Made by a program: the position numbers and the translations under genes. From Rs1 sp029027825 (lineage in GTDB: Bacteria > Pseudomonadota > Gammaproteobacteria > Pseudomonadales > Balneatricaceae), in assembly GCA_029027825.1 (NCBI GenBank), contig CP093399.1:434001-498000 (forward strand): 64,000 bases of DNA, written 5' to 3'. The notes below the pieces were generated by a model that worked only from the letters and a program-made list of their open reading frames with translations, was not told the DNA's origin and ran no database searches. Shown here piece by piece: positions 55,498 to 63,997 of the stretch. How positions within the stretch are numbered: the first letter of the stretch is position 1; the number at the start of each line of letters is the position of its first letter.

Positions 55498-55759
55498 TAA
55501 GAGGCATCAAACTGAGTTTGTTTAGCTCGATAATATCATTGTTAGCGATAGCTTGAGGAGAGTTTGCAGCAATTAATCTGGCGATTGTATGCCCTTGTTG
55601 AATTAACATGTTTTTACTATATGAGGTCTGTAGCCAAATTAAATAAATACTTAAAATGAGAGACAGTAATACTAAAGGCAATAGAGTGACAATCAGTATC
55701 TGCTTATTTAATCCTGAGCTTGAATTCTCCAGTATTTTCAATCGACTGACCCCTAACAT
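55498..55759 (-). pseudogene. GacS/BarA-type hybrid sensor kinase, N-terminal fragment
   Basis: The first 87 codons of the kinase: a short cytoplasmic start, a membrane helix (ILIVTLLPLVLLSLILSIYLIWLQ) and the beginning of the periplasmic part (QGHTIARLIAANSPQAIANND). In BarA/GacS the first helix looks just like this. The fragment ends at the target duplication, where the reading frame runs straight into the IS. Joining 55498 to 53847 gives ...LSLMPLRIDDVADIIFLD..., in frame, for a restored product of 904 residues. Confidence 0.88.
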
Positions 55760-55784
55760 AAAATTTAGATCTACTTGTTATTTG

Positions 55785-55923
55785 GAGGCCTCTGCATAAC
55801 TACTGCGCTCGGTAATACGGCGTTAAAAACCGGATCAATATGCTCATTTACACCAGTAAAATCCGCTATCTCGCCGGTTTTTTCCTGGTCTTACCTTCGC
55901 TAGCAACGTTATGCAGAGGTCTC
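55785..55923. mobile_element. MITE-like element, GAGACCTCTGCATAAC family, 139 bp copy
   Basis: GAGGCCTCTGCATAAC at the left and GTTATGCAGAGGTCTC at the right are inverted repeats with one mismatch. The flanks carry an exact 5 bp duplication ATTTG (55780-55784 and 55924-55928). The interior has no coding capacity. Its sequence is shared with the shorter copy at 63927-63997 and the fragment at 30706-30760. It lies 25 bases upstream of the kinase N-terminal start codon. Confidence 0.85.
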
Positions 55924-55928
55924 ATTTG

Positions 55929-56635
55929 ATTATTCTATGCATTAAATGGCTGAGTGGGTAAGCTCGCTTTAGTTGAAAGGCTGAGCGTCCGGCATTGTTT
56001 TTGCAGAAGTATTACAGAAGTCTTACAGAAGTATTAACTGCCCCTGTTTAGTGATTGGCTGAAGGTAAAGCTATAAAATTCAACTAGAGATAAAAATTTA
56101 TAGTGCTTAACCATGTTGTTAATTTAGATTAAATTAATCACCTGCAATCAATATTATTATAGCTACTATATTTATAGTACACATAATGCTGATTTTATAC
56201 ACAAACTCTTGATTGATAGGCTTATCAAGTAATGAGAAATATTTTTCTGTTGTGGATTGGCTTTTAACAGACGATCTGGTTGCAGTACTAGAGTCAGAGT
56301 GTTGACTAGTTCAGCAGTTGCTTACACGCTAACTAAATTCATTCAAAAACGGAACCGTAGCCAGGCAGAGAAAATTATTCGAGGCGCTGGATAATAGATT
56401 TAGGCATTTGGTCATTCCAAATAACAGCATCAAGTCGTGAGAAAATAGAGCAAGTGGGGTATTTCCAATAGGCATCTGGTTTTAGATAGGGGCTAATTAG
56501 GATGGTAAGCGTAAATCAAGCGGGTTAGAAAAGAGGGTATTTCTAAATAGTGGCATGTCCTTAGTGGTGATAATTGATAAATGTAGAGCCCCCCTGATCT
56601 ATAAAAATTCTGTGAGTAGGTAGAACTGTCATATC
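55929..56635. other. Gene-free stretch with an 11 bp triple repeat
   Basis: No coding region or RNA gene is recognised. The one ordered feature is three head-to-tail copies of CAGAAGTATTA at 56004-56036 (the middle copy has one substitution), with a period of about one helical turn, as in some operators. It lies ~250 bases upstream of the disrupted kinase gene. Confidence 0.45.
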
Positions 56636-56678
56636 AGAGGTAACTACTCTCCCTTATAGAGGGAGAGTAGTTACCTCT
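56636..56678. terminator. 19 bp perfect hairpin downstream of the formate dehydrogenase operon
   Basis: The arms 56636-56654 and 56660-56678 are exact inverted repeats around the 5-nt loop TATAG. It begins 46 bases beyond the stop of the last gene of the operon. There is no U-tract after it on the minus strand, so it may act as a terminator or mRNA 3' barrier rather than a classical intrinsic terminator. On the plus strand it is followed by a loose T-rich stretch. Confidence 0.5.
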
Positions 56679-56723
56679 CTCGTGGCTTTTGGCTTTTTAT
56701 ATCCACAGCGGAGTTTTAATTGC

Positions 56724-56933
56724 TTAGAGTAGCTTTACCGCCGCTTTTGAAATATCAGAGAGCTCCGTGCCATCACTCGCTAAGTATGCAACGATGTCTT
56801 TTTTCATCGAGCGTGCCCAAAATTTTTGTAAGTGTACGCTGGTGATTTCAGCGGCTTTATCAAAGCCACCGTGCTGGTTGTTTTCAGAGATTTGATTCAC
56901 CATGTGAATCAGCTGTTGTTCTGCTGTTCTCAT
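56724..56933 (-). CDS. fdsD: Formate dehydrogenase delta subunit
   Basis: A 69-residue protein matching the small delta subunit of soluble NAD-dependent formate dehydrogenases: LIHMVNQISENNQHGGFDKAAEITSVHLQKFWARSMKKDIVAYL. The family is ~70 residues and needed for full activity. The ATG at 56933 is chosen for its GAGGAT leader; the frame is open to 57086 but that overlaps the upstream gene in another frame. Last gene of the operon, 23 bp after fdhD. Confidence 0.92.
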   Translation of the reverse strand: MRTAEQQLIHMVNQISENNQHGGFDKAAEITSVHLQKFWARSMKKDIVAYLASDGTELSDISKAAVKLL

Positions 56934-56956
56934 TATATCCTCATCTGTTTTCAGTG

Positions 56957-57769
56957 TTAATTTGTGGAGCAGTGGTAAATATTGTATTTTCCACTGCGAG
57001 CAAAACCAATTAAATTGATGTTGAGCTGCTTGGCCTGTGCAATGGCCAATGAAGTGGGAGCTGAAACAGCCACTAAATTTGCACACTGTAAGAAGCTGGC
57101 TTTGTGTACCATTTCGTAACTTGCCCGACTAGAAATTAGTGCAAAGCCATCGTCCGTACTTAACTGGGCTGTCAGCATGGCGCCAATCAGTTTATCAAAT
57201 GCATTGTGCCGTCCAACATCTTCGCGCAGTAAAACTTTATCACCTTGTGCATCACACCAAACAGCAGCGTGGCAGGCGCCAGTCTGCTGTTGGATGTGCT
57301 GCCACGATGCTAGCGAATTTACTGCTTTTTGGATTGCCGTTGCGCTAGGTAACTCTGTTTTTTTGACCTTTCTTCCGAGACGAATTGCCGCGTCTAGAGA
57401 ATCAACGCCACACAGGCCACAGCCGCTATTACCAGTCATATTGCGTTTATAGCTTTTCAGGGTCTGCATACGCTCACTGCTAATTCTCAGTGAAATTTCA
57501 AAGCCCTTCGGATGTTCTGTCACCTCTATATCATAAATTTGTGATAAATCATTAATGATGCCTTCGGTGGTGCTGAAGCCAATGGCAAAGTCCTCTAAAT
57601 CACAGGGGGTGGTCATCATGACCGCATGGCTTATCCCGTTGTACACTAAGGCAACGGGTGTTTCTTCAACCACCTGGTCATCCAGTGACTGCAAGATCTG
57701 ATTGCGCCACTGTTGAGTTTTTACGGTTAGATACCCGGTGTTTTGATTAACACTAGTGGTACGCATCAT
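56957..57769 (-). CDS. fdhD: Formate dehydrogenase accessory sulfurtransferase FdhD
   Basis: A 270-residue FdhD (FdsC in Cupriavidus-type operons), which passes sulfur from IscS to the molybdenum cofactor of formate dehydrogenase. The active cysteine pair is in GNSGCGLCGVDSLDAA; other conserved stretches are MMTTPCDLEDFAIGF, LREDVGRHNAFDKLIGAML, SSRASYEMVHKASF and VSAPTSLAIAQA. It sits directly between the catalytic alpha-subunit gene and fdsD. Confidence 0.96.
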   Translation of the reverse strand: MMRTTSVNQNTGYLTVKTQQWRNQILQSLDDQVVEETPVALVYNGISHAVMMTTPCDLEDFAIGFSTTEGIINDLSQIYDIEVTEHPKGFEISLRISSERMQTLKSYKRNMTGNSGCGLCGVDSLDAAIRLGRKVKKTELPSATAIQKAVNSLASWQHIQQQTGACHAAVWCDAQGDKVLLREDVGRHNAFDKLIGAMLTAQLSTDDGFALISSRASYEMVHKASFLQCANLVAVSAPTSLAIAQAKQLNINLIGFARSGKYNIYHCSTN

Positions 57770-57781
57770 GTTAAATAATCC

Positions 57782-60640
57782 TTACAAACTTTCGATTGCA
57801 GACTCTGTGGGTAAAAATTTCTTTTGTTTTTTATCAAATTTCTGGAACTCTTTTTGCCAAATGGAGGGTTGGGAAACCTTTTCAACTTGCACTGCTGTTA
57901 CTTTATATTCAGGGCAGTTTGTCGCCCAATCTGAATTGTCTGTGGTGATCACATTCGCACCACTGCCTGGATGATGGAAAGTCGTATAGACCACACCGGG
58001 CTGCATTCTAGAACTCACTTTAGCACGTAGTACTGTGTTGCCGGCGCGGCTGGTGATACCGAGCCAATCTCCGTCGGCGACCCCGCGCTCTTGTGCATCG
58101 TGCGGATGGATCTCGAGCACATCCTCTGCGTGCCAGGCCATATTCTCAGTACGTCTGGTTTGTGCGCCAACATTGTACTGGGATAAAATCCGGCCGGTAG
58201 TTAGCAGTAGCGGTAAACGTTTGCTGCTGCGCTCTTGAGTCGCGATGAACTCAGTGATTGCAAAGTTTCCCTTGCCAATGGGGAAATCCACCACGTGCAT
58301 GGTTGGGGTACCCTCTGGAGATTGATCGTTGCACGGCCACTGAATACTGCCCAATTTTTCCAGTTTATCATAACTTACCCCGGAAAAAGTGGGGGTTAGC
58401 ATGGCTATTTCGTCCATTATTTCACTGGGGTGACTGTAGTTCATTTCATAGCCGAGAGCTTTGGCCAATCCTAAAGTTACTTCCCAGTCGGCGAGACCCG
58501 CCAAAGGCGGCATGACTTTGCGGACTCGATTAATCCGGCGCTCGGCATTGGTAAAAGTGCCGTCTTTTTCTAAGAAGGTTGAACCTGGTAGTAATACGTG
58601 AGCAAATTTAGCGGTTTCGTTTAAGAAAATATCTTGTACGATTAGGCAATCTAAAGATTTTAGTGCTTTTTCTACGTGGTGGGTATTAGGGTCAGATTGT
58701 GCGATGTCTTCCCCCTGCACATACATACCTTTAAATTTACCGGAAATAGCGGCATCGAACATGTTGGGAATACGCAGCCCAGGTTCGTGATCAATTTTAA
58801 CATTCCAAGCCGCTTCAAACTTATCCCGTACCGCTTTAGACCCTACATGTTGATAACCTGGTAGCTCGTGCGGGAAAGAGCCCATATCACAAGATCCTTG
58901 GACATTATTCTGACCACGTAATGGGTTTACTCCCACGCCTTCACGGCCTAAGTTGCCGGTTGCCAGTGCTAGGTTGGCAATGCCCATTACCATGGTAGAG
59001 CCCTGTGAGTGCTCAGTGACTCCCAATCCATAGAAAATCGCGCCATTAGCGGCAGTCGCATAAGACTTAGCGGCTTTGCGCACTAGGATCGGGTCTACGC
59101 CAGTGATGGATTCAGAGGACTCAGGTGAGTGACGCTCTTCACTGATAAAAGCTTGCCAATCGCTAAATGCCTCAGTTGCACAGCGCTCGGCTATGAAGGC
59201 ATTGTCTTGTAGGTTTTCAGTGATAATCACGTGGGCTACAGCATTAATCAAAGCGACGTTGGTGCCGGGTCGCAGCTGTAAATGAATAGCCTCTTTTAAG
59301 TGCGGGGTTTTTAACAGGTCAATGTTGCGCGGATCAATAACTACTAAGCTAGCGCCCTCGCGTAATCGGCGGCGCATCAAGGAGCCAAACACCGGGTGTG
59401 CATCGGTAGGATTGGCACCAATCACCATAATGCTGTCGGCTTTTCTTATTGACTCGAAGGTTTGGGTACCCGCAGATTCACCAAGGGTGGTTTTTAAACC
59501 GAAACCGGTTGGGCTGTGACAAACACGGGCACAAGTATCGGTATTGTTATTGCCGAAGGCGGTGCGAATCAGTTTTTGAACTAAAAAGGTTTCTTCGTTC
59601 GTGCAGCGCGAAGAGGTGATGCCGCCGACACTTTCACGGCCGTATTCTGCTTGGATTTTGTGAATTTTAGCAGCGGCAAAATCAAAGGCTTGCTGCCAGC
59701 TGACCACACGCCACGGTTGGTCGATACTGTCGCGAATCATTGGCTCTTTGATGCGATCGCCATGTGTGGCGTAGCCAAAGGCAAAGCGCCCCTTAACGCA
59801 AGAGTGACCTTGGTTAGCTTCGCCGCCTTTGTAGGGAACCATGCGAATTACCTGATCGCCTTTCATTTGCGCTTCAAATGAACAGCCGACACCACAGTAT
59901 GCGCAAGTGGTTACAATAGAGTGCTCAGGCTGGCCTTGATCAATAACATTTTTTTCCATCAAAGTAGAAGTCGGACAAGCTTGTACACAGGCGCCACAAG
60001 AGACACAATCAGAATCGATAAAATCTTGATCTTGTCCCGCGACTACCTTGGAGTCAAAACCGCGACCGTCAATGGTTAAGGCGAAAGTACCTTGCACTTC
60101 TTCGCAGGCACGAACACAGCGAGAGCAGACGATGCACTTGCTGGGGTCGAAGCTAAAGTAAGGGTTCGAATGATCTTGTTCTGCCTGTAAGTGGTTCTCG
60201 CCGCTAAATCCGTAGCGTACCTCACGTAAACCAACGGCGCCGGCCATGTCCTGTAACTCACAGTCACCGTTAGCCGGGCATGTCAGGCAATCTAACGGAT
60301 GATCAGATATATATAATTCCATCACATTGCGGCGCAATTTAGCCAGTTTTTCGGTTTGGGTAGTGACTTGCATACCCTCTGCGACAGGTGTGGTGCAAGA
60401 GGCGGGATAGCCGCGCCGACCATCGATTTGTACCGCACATAAACGACAGGAGCCGAAGGGCTCAAGGCTGTCAGTGGCACATAATTTTGGAATGTTAATG
60501 TCGTGTAGTGCGGCCGCGCGCATGACTGAAGTCCCTTCTGGGACGCTGATGGAAACGCCATCTATGTCAATGCTTATCATTATTTCAGATAATATGGCGG
60601 GTGTTCCCAAGTCTTTACTTGGCTCAAAATATTCTAACAT
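57782..60640 (-). CDS. fdsA: NAD-dependent formate dehydrogenase alpha subunit (molybdopterin)
   Basis: A 952-residue catalytic subunit. In order: an N-terminal [2Fe-2S] ferredoxin domain (CATDSLEPFGSCRLC), a NuoG-type cluster motif (DHPLDCLTCPANGDCELQ), two [4Fe-4S] motifs (CIVCSRCVRACEE and CVSCGACVQACPTSTL), the molybdopterin-domain cluster (CAYCGVGCSFEAQ) and the active site CARVCHSPTGFG. The cofactor-ligating residue there is cysteine, not selenocysteine. The C-terminal molydopterin-binding domain contains TTGRILSQYN. It makes the cytoplasmic enzyme FdsGBA, oxidising formate to CO2 with NAD. Confidence 0.97.
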   Translation of the reverse strand: MLEYFEPSKDLGTPAILSEIMISIDIDGVSISVPEGTSVMRAAALHDINIPKLCATDSLEPFGSCRLCAVQIDGRRGYPASCTTPVAEGMQVTTQTEKLAKLRRNVMELYISDHPLDCLTCPANGDCELQDMAGAVGLREVRYGFSGENHLQAEQDHSNPYFSFDPSKCIVCSRCVRACEEVQGTFALTIDGRGFDSKVVAGQDQDFIDSDCVSCGACVQACPTSTLMEKNVIDQGQPEHSIVTTCAYCGVGCSFEAQMKGDQVIRMVPYKGGEANQGHSCVKGRFAFGYATHGDRIKEPMIRDSIDQPWRVVSWQQAFDFAAAKIHKIQAEYGRESVGGITSSRCTNEETFLVQKLIRTAFGNNNTDTCARVCHSPTGFGLKTTLGESAGTQTFESIRKADSIMVIGANPTDAHPVFGSLMRRRLREGASLVVIDPRNIDLLKTPHLKEAIHLQLRPGTNVALINAVAHVIITENLQDNAFIAERCATEAFSDWQAFISEERHSPESSESITGVDPILVRKAAKSYATAANGAIFYGLGVTEHSQGSTMVMGIANLALATGNLGREGVGVNPLRGQNNVQGSCDMGSFPHELPGYQHVGSKAVRDKFEAAWNVKIDHEPGLRIPNMFDAAISGKFKGMYVQGEDIAQSDPNTHHVEKALKSLDCLIVQDIFLNETAKFAHVLLPGSTFLEKDGTFTNAERRINRVRKVMPPLAGLADWEVTLGLAKALGYEMNYSHPSEIMDEIAMLTPTFSGVSYDKLEKLGSIQWPCNDQSPEGTPTMHVVDFPIGKGNFAITEFIATQERSSKRLPLLLTTGRILSQYNVGAQTRRTENMAWHAEDVLEIHPHDAQERGVADGDWLGITSRAGNTVLRAKVSSRMQPGVVYTTFHHPGSGANVITTDNSDWATNCPEYKVTAVQVEKVSQPSIWQKEFQKFDKKQKKFLPTESAIESL

Positions 60641-60641
60641 T

Positions 60642-62249
60642 TTACGCCCTCTCCGTTGAGTGTTGATCGACTGATAGATGGGGCTCAGACTGGTGGTTGG
60701 TATTCAGTTGAGCTTGATAAGCTTTGATTGCACTCTGTACTGGGAAAGGCGTCATGCCGCCCATCGCACAAAGAGACATATCTATCATCGTTTCGCACAG
60801 GTCATCTAAGAGCACTAAATTGTCAGCTACATTTTCACCGTTGCGAATTTTTTCTATTACTTCAGTGCCGCGCACTGAGCCGATTCGGCAAGGTGTACAT
60901 TTACCACAGGATTCCTCGGCACAAAACTCCATCGAGAAACTCGCCTGTTCAGCGAGATCTACTGTATCATCAAATACCACTATGCCACCGTGGCCAAGGA
61001 CTGCACCGATCGCGGCAAAAGATTCATATTCTAGTGGAGTATCCCACTGCTGCGGTGTTAAGTAAGCACCTAGAGGCCCTCCCACTTGAATACTGTGCAT
61101 CGGTCTATTGGAGGCGGTGCCCTGTGCAAAATCATCCAGTAAATCTCTTAAGGTAGTACCAAAAGCTAGCTCCACTAGTCCGCCGCGATTGACGTTACCG
61201 GCAATTTGAAAGGGCAGGGTTCCTTTAGATCTTCCCATACCATAGTTAGCATAGAGAGCGGCACCGTCTGCTAGAATATGCGCTACAGCGGCGAGCGAAA
61301 GTACGTTATTGACGACAGTAGGTTGACCAAATAAGCCTTTTATCGCCGGCAGTGGTGGTTTAGATCTAACCAGACCGCGCTTGCCTTCTAAGCTTTCGAG
61401 CAATGATGTTTCTTCACCGCAGATGTAGGCTCCAGCCCCTAGACGCACTTCAAGGTTAAAACTGCACTCGGAGCCACAGATGTTTTCTCCCAAGAAATTT
61501 CTGGAGTAGGCATTGGCAATCGCTTCATTGAGAATCAGCTGAGCCTGTGGGTATTCGGAGCGCAAGTAAATATAACCTTGGTTAGCTCCCACCGCTAAGC
61601 CTGCAATGATCATGCCCTCAACCAGCATTAAGGGATCGGCTTCCATTAACAAACGATCGGCGAAAGTACCGGAGTCGCCCTCGTCAGCATTGCAGACAAT
61701 GTATTTTTGTTGCGGGGGACAATTTAAAACGGTCTGCCATTTAATGCCGGTTGGAAAGGCAGCTCCACCGCGTCCCCGTAGCCCTGAAGCACTAATCTCA
61801 TCGACAATACCTTGGGCGTTTAGCTGCATTGCCTTGGCCAAACCTTTGAAGCCAGCATGGGCAATATAATCATCAATATTGACTGGATCTATTATTCCCG
61901 CTCTAGCAAAGCTTAAACGCTGCTGTTTTTTAAGATAGGGGATCTCTTCAGTTTTACCTAAATAAAGAGGGTGTTGTTGGGCGTTTTGCTGAGCAAAACT
62001 TGGATTGGAAAAATCCGCCGCAAATAAGCTTTCAACATCCTCAGGGGTAACTGGGCCAAAGGCGACACGGCCCTGGTCAGTTGCTACTTCTACTAGCGGC
62101 TCAAGCCAGAACATACCACGCGATCCATTGCGGATCAAAGTGACTGCTTGATTGCTTCGCGCTGCATTGATACTGATATTGGTCGCCACTTGCTCGCCGT
62201 CTAATGAGAGCGTGGTGGTGTCTCTTGGGACATAAATTGTACGTTGCAT
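60642..62249 (-). CDS. fdsB: Formate dehydrogenase beta subunit (NuoF-like, FMN/NAD)
   Basis: A 535-residue subunit with an N-terminal thioredoxin-like part followed by a NuoF core: the FMN loop LRGRGGAAFPTGIKW, YIVCNADEGDSGTFADR, the NAD-binding LGAGAYICGEETSLLESLEG and the [4Fe-4S] cysteines in ESCGKCTPCRIG plus LDDLCETM. It transfers electrons from the alpha subunit to NAD. The ATG at 62249 has AGGTG seven bases upstream; a GTG directly after the fdsG stop (62258) is also open. One base separates its stop from the fdsA start. Confidence 0.96.
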   Translation of the reverse strand: MQRTIYVPRDTTTLSLDGEQVATNISINAARSNQAVTLIRNGSRGMFWLEPLVEVATDQGRVAFGPVTPEDVESLFAADFSNPSFAQQNAQQHPLYLGKTEEIPYLKKQQRLSFARAGIIDPVNIDDYIAHAGFKGLAKAMQLNAQGIVDEISASGLRGRGGAAFPTGIKWQTVLNCPPQQKYIVCNADEGDSGTFADRLLMEADPLMLVEGMIIAGLAVGANQGYIYLRSEYPQAQLILNEAIANAYSRNFLGENICGSECSFNLEVRLGAGAYICGEETSLLESLEGKRGLVRSKPPLPAIKGLFGQPTVVNNVLSLAAVAHILADGAALYANYGMGRSKGTLPFQIAGNVNRGGLVELAFGTTLRDLLDDFAQGTASNRPMHSIQVGGPLGAYLTPQQWDTPLEYESFAAIGAVLGHGGIVVFDDTVDLAEQASFSMEFCAEESCGKCTPCRIGSVRGTEVIEKIRNGENVADNLVLLDDLCETMIDMSLCAMGGMTPFPVQSAIKAYQAQLNTNHQSEPHLSVDQHSTERA

Positions 62250-62258
62250 ATTGATCAC

Positions 62259-62750
62259 CTATTGAATTTGCACAGTGGCAGTACTGAGGTCTTTGACGAT
62301 ACGGTCAAATTTTTCGCTACTGACGCGGCCAATAATTTCATCACCGATCCGAATGTTTGGTCCGCATGCGCAGTTACCCAGGCAATAAACAGGGTCTAAG
62401 GTGATATTTCGATCGGTGGTGGTTTGGTGGTAATCAATGTTTAGAGATTGCTTTGCATGGCTTTCAAGTTTTCTGCCACCTCTAGCTTGGCAAGCTTCAG
62501 CCCGACAGATTTCGACTCTGTGACTGCCTGCTTGAGTGGTATGAAAATGCCGATAAAAGCTGATCACGCCATGAATTTCTGCAGCGGTTTGCTGCATAGC
62601 ATCGGCTATCATGGGAATGGTATTTGCCGGAATGTAGCCAAACTGATGTTGGACTGCGTGCAAAATAGGGAGTAAAGCACCGGGCTTATTTTTTAGTTGC
62701 GTAATAATTTCTTGGGTTTTTTTTCTCGCTCTCACGGATGTAGCATCCAT
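62259..62750 (-). CDS. fdsG: Formate dehydrogenase gamma subunit (NuoE-like)
   Basis: A 163-residue NuoE-type subunit carrying a [2Fe-2S] cluster. The ligands are in EICRAEACQARGG and PVYCLGNCACGPN. The N-terminal helical bundle is LKNKPGALLPILHAVQHQFGYIP, with VISFYRHFHTTQ. First gene of the fdsGBA-fdhD-fdsD operon. Confidence 0.96.
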   Translation of the reverse strand: MDATSVRARKKTQEIITQLKNKPGALLPILHAVQHQFGYIPANTIPMIADAMQQTAAEIHGVISFYRHFHTTQAGSHRVEICRAEACQARGGRKLESHAKQSLNIDYHQTTTDRNITLDPVYCLGNCACGPNIRIGDEIIGRVSSEKFDRIVKDLSTATVQIQ

Positions 62751-63215
62751 AAACTCACCTGATTTTTATTATATGAACTAAAGTGCATATTTGTTTTGTT
62801 GTTATCGATTCTTGTAGCTAGAAACTACCATTATTAAGGAGTTCTTTAAATATGAAAAAAAGTTCATATTTGGTTTTTTAAAAAAACTAGCTTAAATTGA
62901 GAGTATTAAAAACAGCATTGATGTCTCTGAAATTACCACTTGCTGGAAATAACCTTATGATTATCATGATATTTGAGCTATATGTAGTATGGATGAGCCG
63001 AAAGCAGCTATGCTTAGATTAACTATAGTTCTATTTAGATCAGTATATCTTCTGCTGTTGCTACTACTTAATTTAACTTAGTAGATGACTAAGTCCGACC
63101 GGCTCTTGAAGGAGTCTCTGAATAAGCCACATACGCCTCTGGCGTACCGGGAAGATGCGGGACTTGTTCAAATGTTCTCTAGAGCAGTGAAAATAATTAT
63201 AATAGTGAGGTTAGA
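62751..63215. promoter_or_regulatory. Divergent region between fdsG and the thioesterase
   Basis: No gene is seen. AAATATGAA (62848-62856) and TTCATATTT (62863-62871) form a perfect 9 bp inverted repeat with a 6-nt AT-rich spacer, about 100 bases upstream of fdsG. A related half, GCATATTTG, lies at 62782-62790. This is a candidate operator for the formate dehydrogenase operon. A degenerate GAGACCTCTGCATAAC-family repeat occupies about 63111-63182 (GGAGTCTCTGAATAAG at its left end). Confidence 0.4.
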
Positions 63216-63782
63216 ATGGACAAGAAACCAAGAGAGCTACAATTGGCTGAACCTTTAGTCATGACCATGTTGATGACCCCGGATATGGCAAATTTTAGTG
63301 GTAATGTGCACGGTGGATCAATTCTTAGAATGTTAGATCAAGTGGCCTACGCTTGTGCTACTCACTATAGCCATCACTATGCGGTAACGCTGTCTGTAGA
63401 CCAAGTAAAATTTAAACAACCGGTGAAGGTGGGGGAGTTAGTAACCTTTTATGCGCAGGTAAACTATGTGGGGCGATCGACAATGGAAGTGGGGATTAAA
63501 GCGATAGCTGAAGATATCCACTCTAGGGAAACTAGACACACCAATAGCTGCTATTTCACCATGGTAGCGGTAGGTAGCGATGGACGGCCAGTTGAAATTC
63601 CAAAGTTGTTGTTGGATAGCCCGACGACTAAAGCGAGATATGTTGCCGCTAAACTTAGACGTCAACTGCGCAAGGAGCACGATTCAACGATGCAGGCGAT
63701 TGATCTAAAGTGGACGGAGCAACTCGATACTTTATCGGAACAAGAAATTGAAGATGCACTTAATGCAGAAATGGATAAGTAG
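63216..63782 (+). CDS. Acyl-CoA thioesterase (hotdog fold, YciA/BACH-like)
   Basis: A 188-residue hotdog-fold thioesterase. The catalytic-loop region is NFSGNVHGGSILRMLDQVAYACA, with the conserved aspartate of this group. It is followed by SVDQVKFKQPVKVGELVTFYAQVNYVGRSTMEVGIKA and the TNSCYFTMVAVGSDGRPVEIP strand. The ~50-residue charged C-terminal extension (LRRQLRKEHDSTMQAIDLKW) is longer than in YciA. Substrate chain length cannot be told. Monocistronic and divergent from the formate dehydrogenase operon. Confidence 0.93.
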   Translation: MDKKPRELQLAEPLVMTMLMTPDMANFSGNVHGGSILRMLDQVAYACATHYSHHYAVTLSVDQVKFKQPVKVGELVTFYAQVNYVGRSTMEVGIKAIAEDIHSRETRHTNSCYFTMVAVGSDGRPVEIPKLLLDSPTTKARYVAAKLRRQLRKEHDSTMQAIDLKWTEQLDTLSEQEIEDALNAEMDK

Positions 63783-63824
63783 CTGTTAAGAGCTGTTTGG
63801 GATTACAGTAACTAGAATTAGCCA

Positions 63825-63849
63825 CCGAACCACTTATAGAGTGGTTCGG
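63825..63849 (+). terminator. Hairpin downstream of the thioesterase
   Basis: CCGAACCACT (63825-63834) and AGTGGTTCGG (63840-63849) are exact inverted repeats around a TATAG loop, 43 bases past the thioesterase stop. It is not followed by a U-tract. The loop sequence is the same as in the hairpin at 56636-56678. Confidence 0.5.
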
Positions 63850-63926
63850 ATCTGCGCGCTTTGCAATTGGTGAAATACGGCTTTTTAGATGACTTAGCAG
63901 TACTTCGCCATATCTTATTTTACTTT

Positions 63927-63997
63927 GAGACCTCTGCATAACGCCGTATTACCGAGCGCAGTTATCATCCCCTTTGGGTAAGTTATGCAGAGGTCTC
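63927..63997. mobile_element. MITE-like element, GAGACCTCTGCATAAC family, 71 bp copy
   Basis: GAGACCTCTGCATAAC (63927-63942) and GTTATGCAGAGGTCTC (63982-63997) are perfect 16 bp inverted repeats. The interior start (CGCCGTATTACCGAGCGCAG) is shared with the right half of the 139 bp copy, so this looks like an internally deleted version. The left flank ACTTT and the three bases visible on the right (ACT) are compatible with a 5 bp duplication cut by the window end. Confidence 0.8.

Noticed and set aside
56007..56036. Triple 11 bp repeat as a CRISPR-like array
   Set aside because: The repeats are directly adjacent with no spacers and too short; no cas genes are present anywhere in the window.
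57782..60640. Possible selenocysteine formate dehydrogenase
   Set aside because: The active-site codon in CARVCHSPT is a cysteine codon and there is no in-frame TGA, so selenocysteine is not used.
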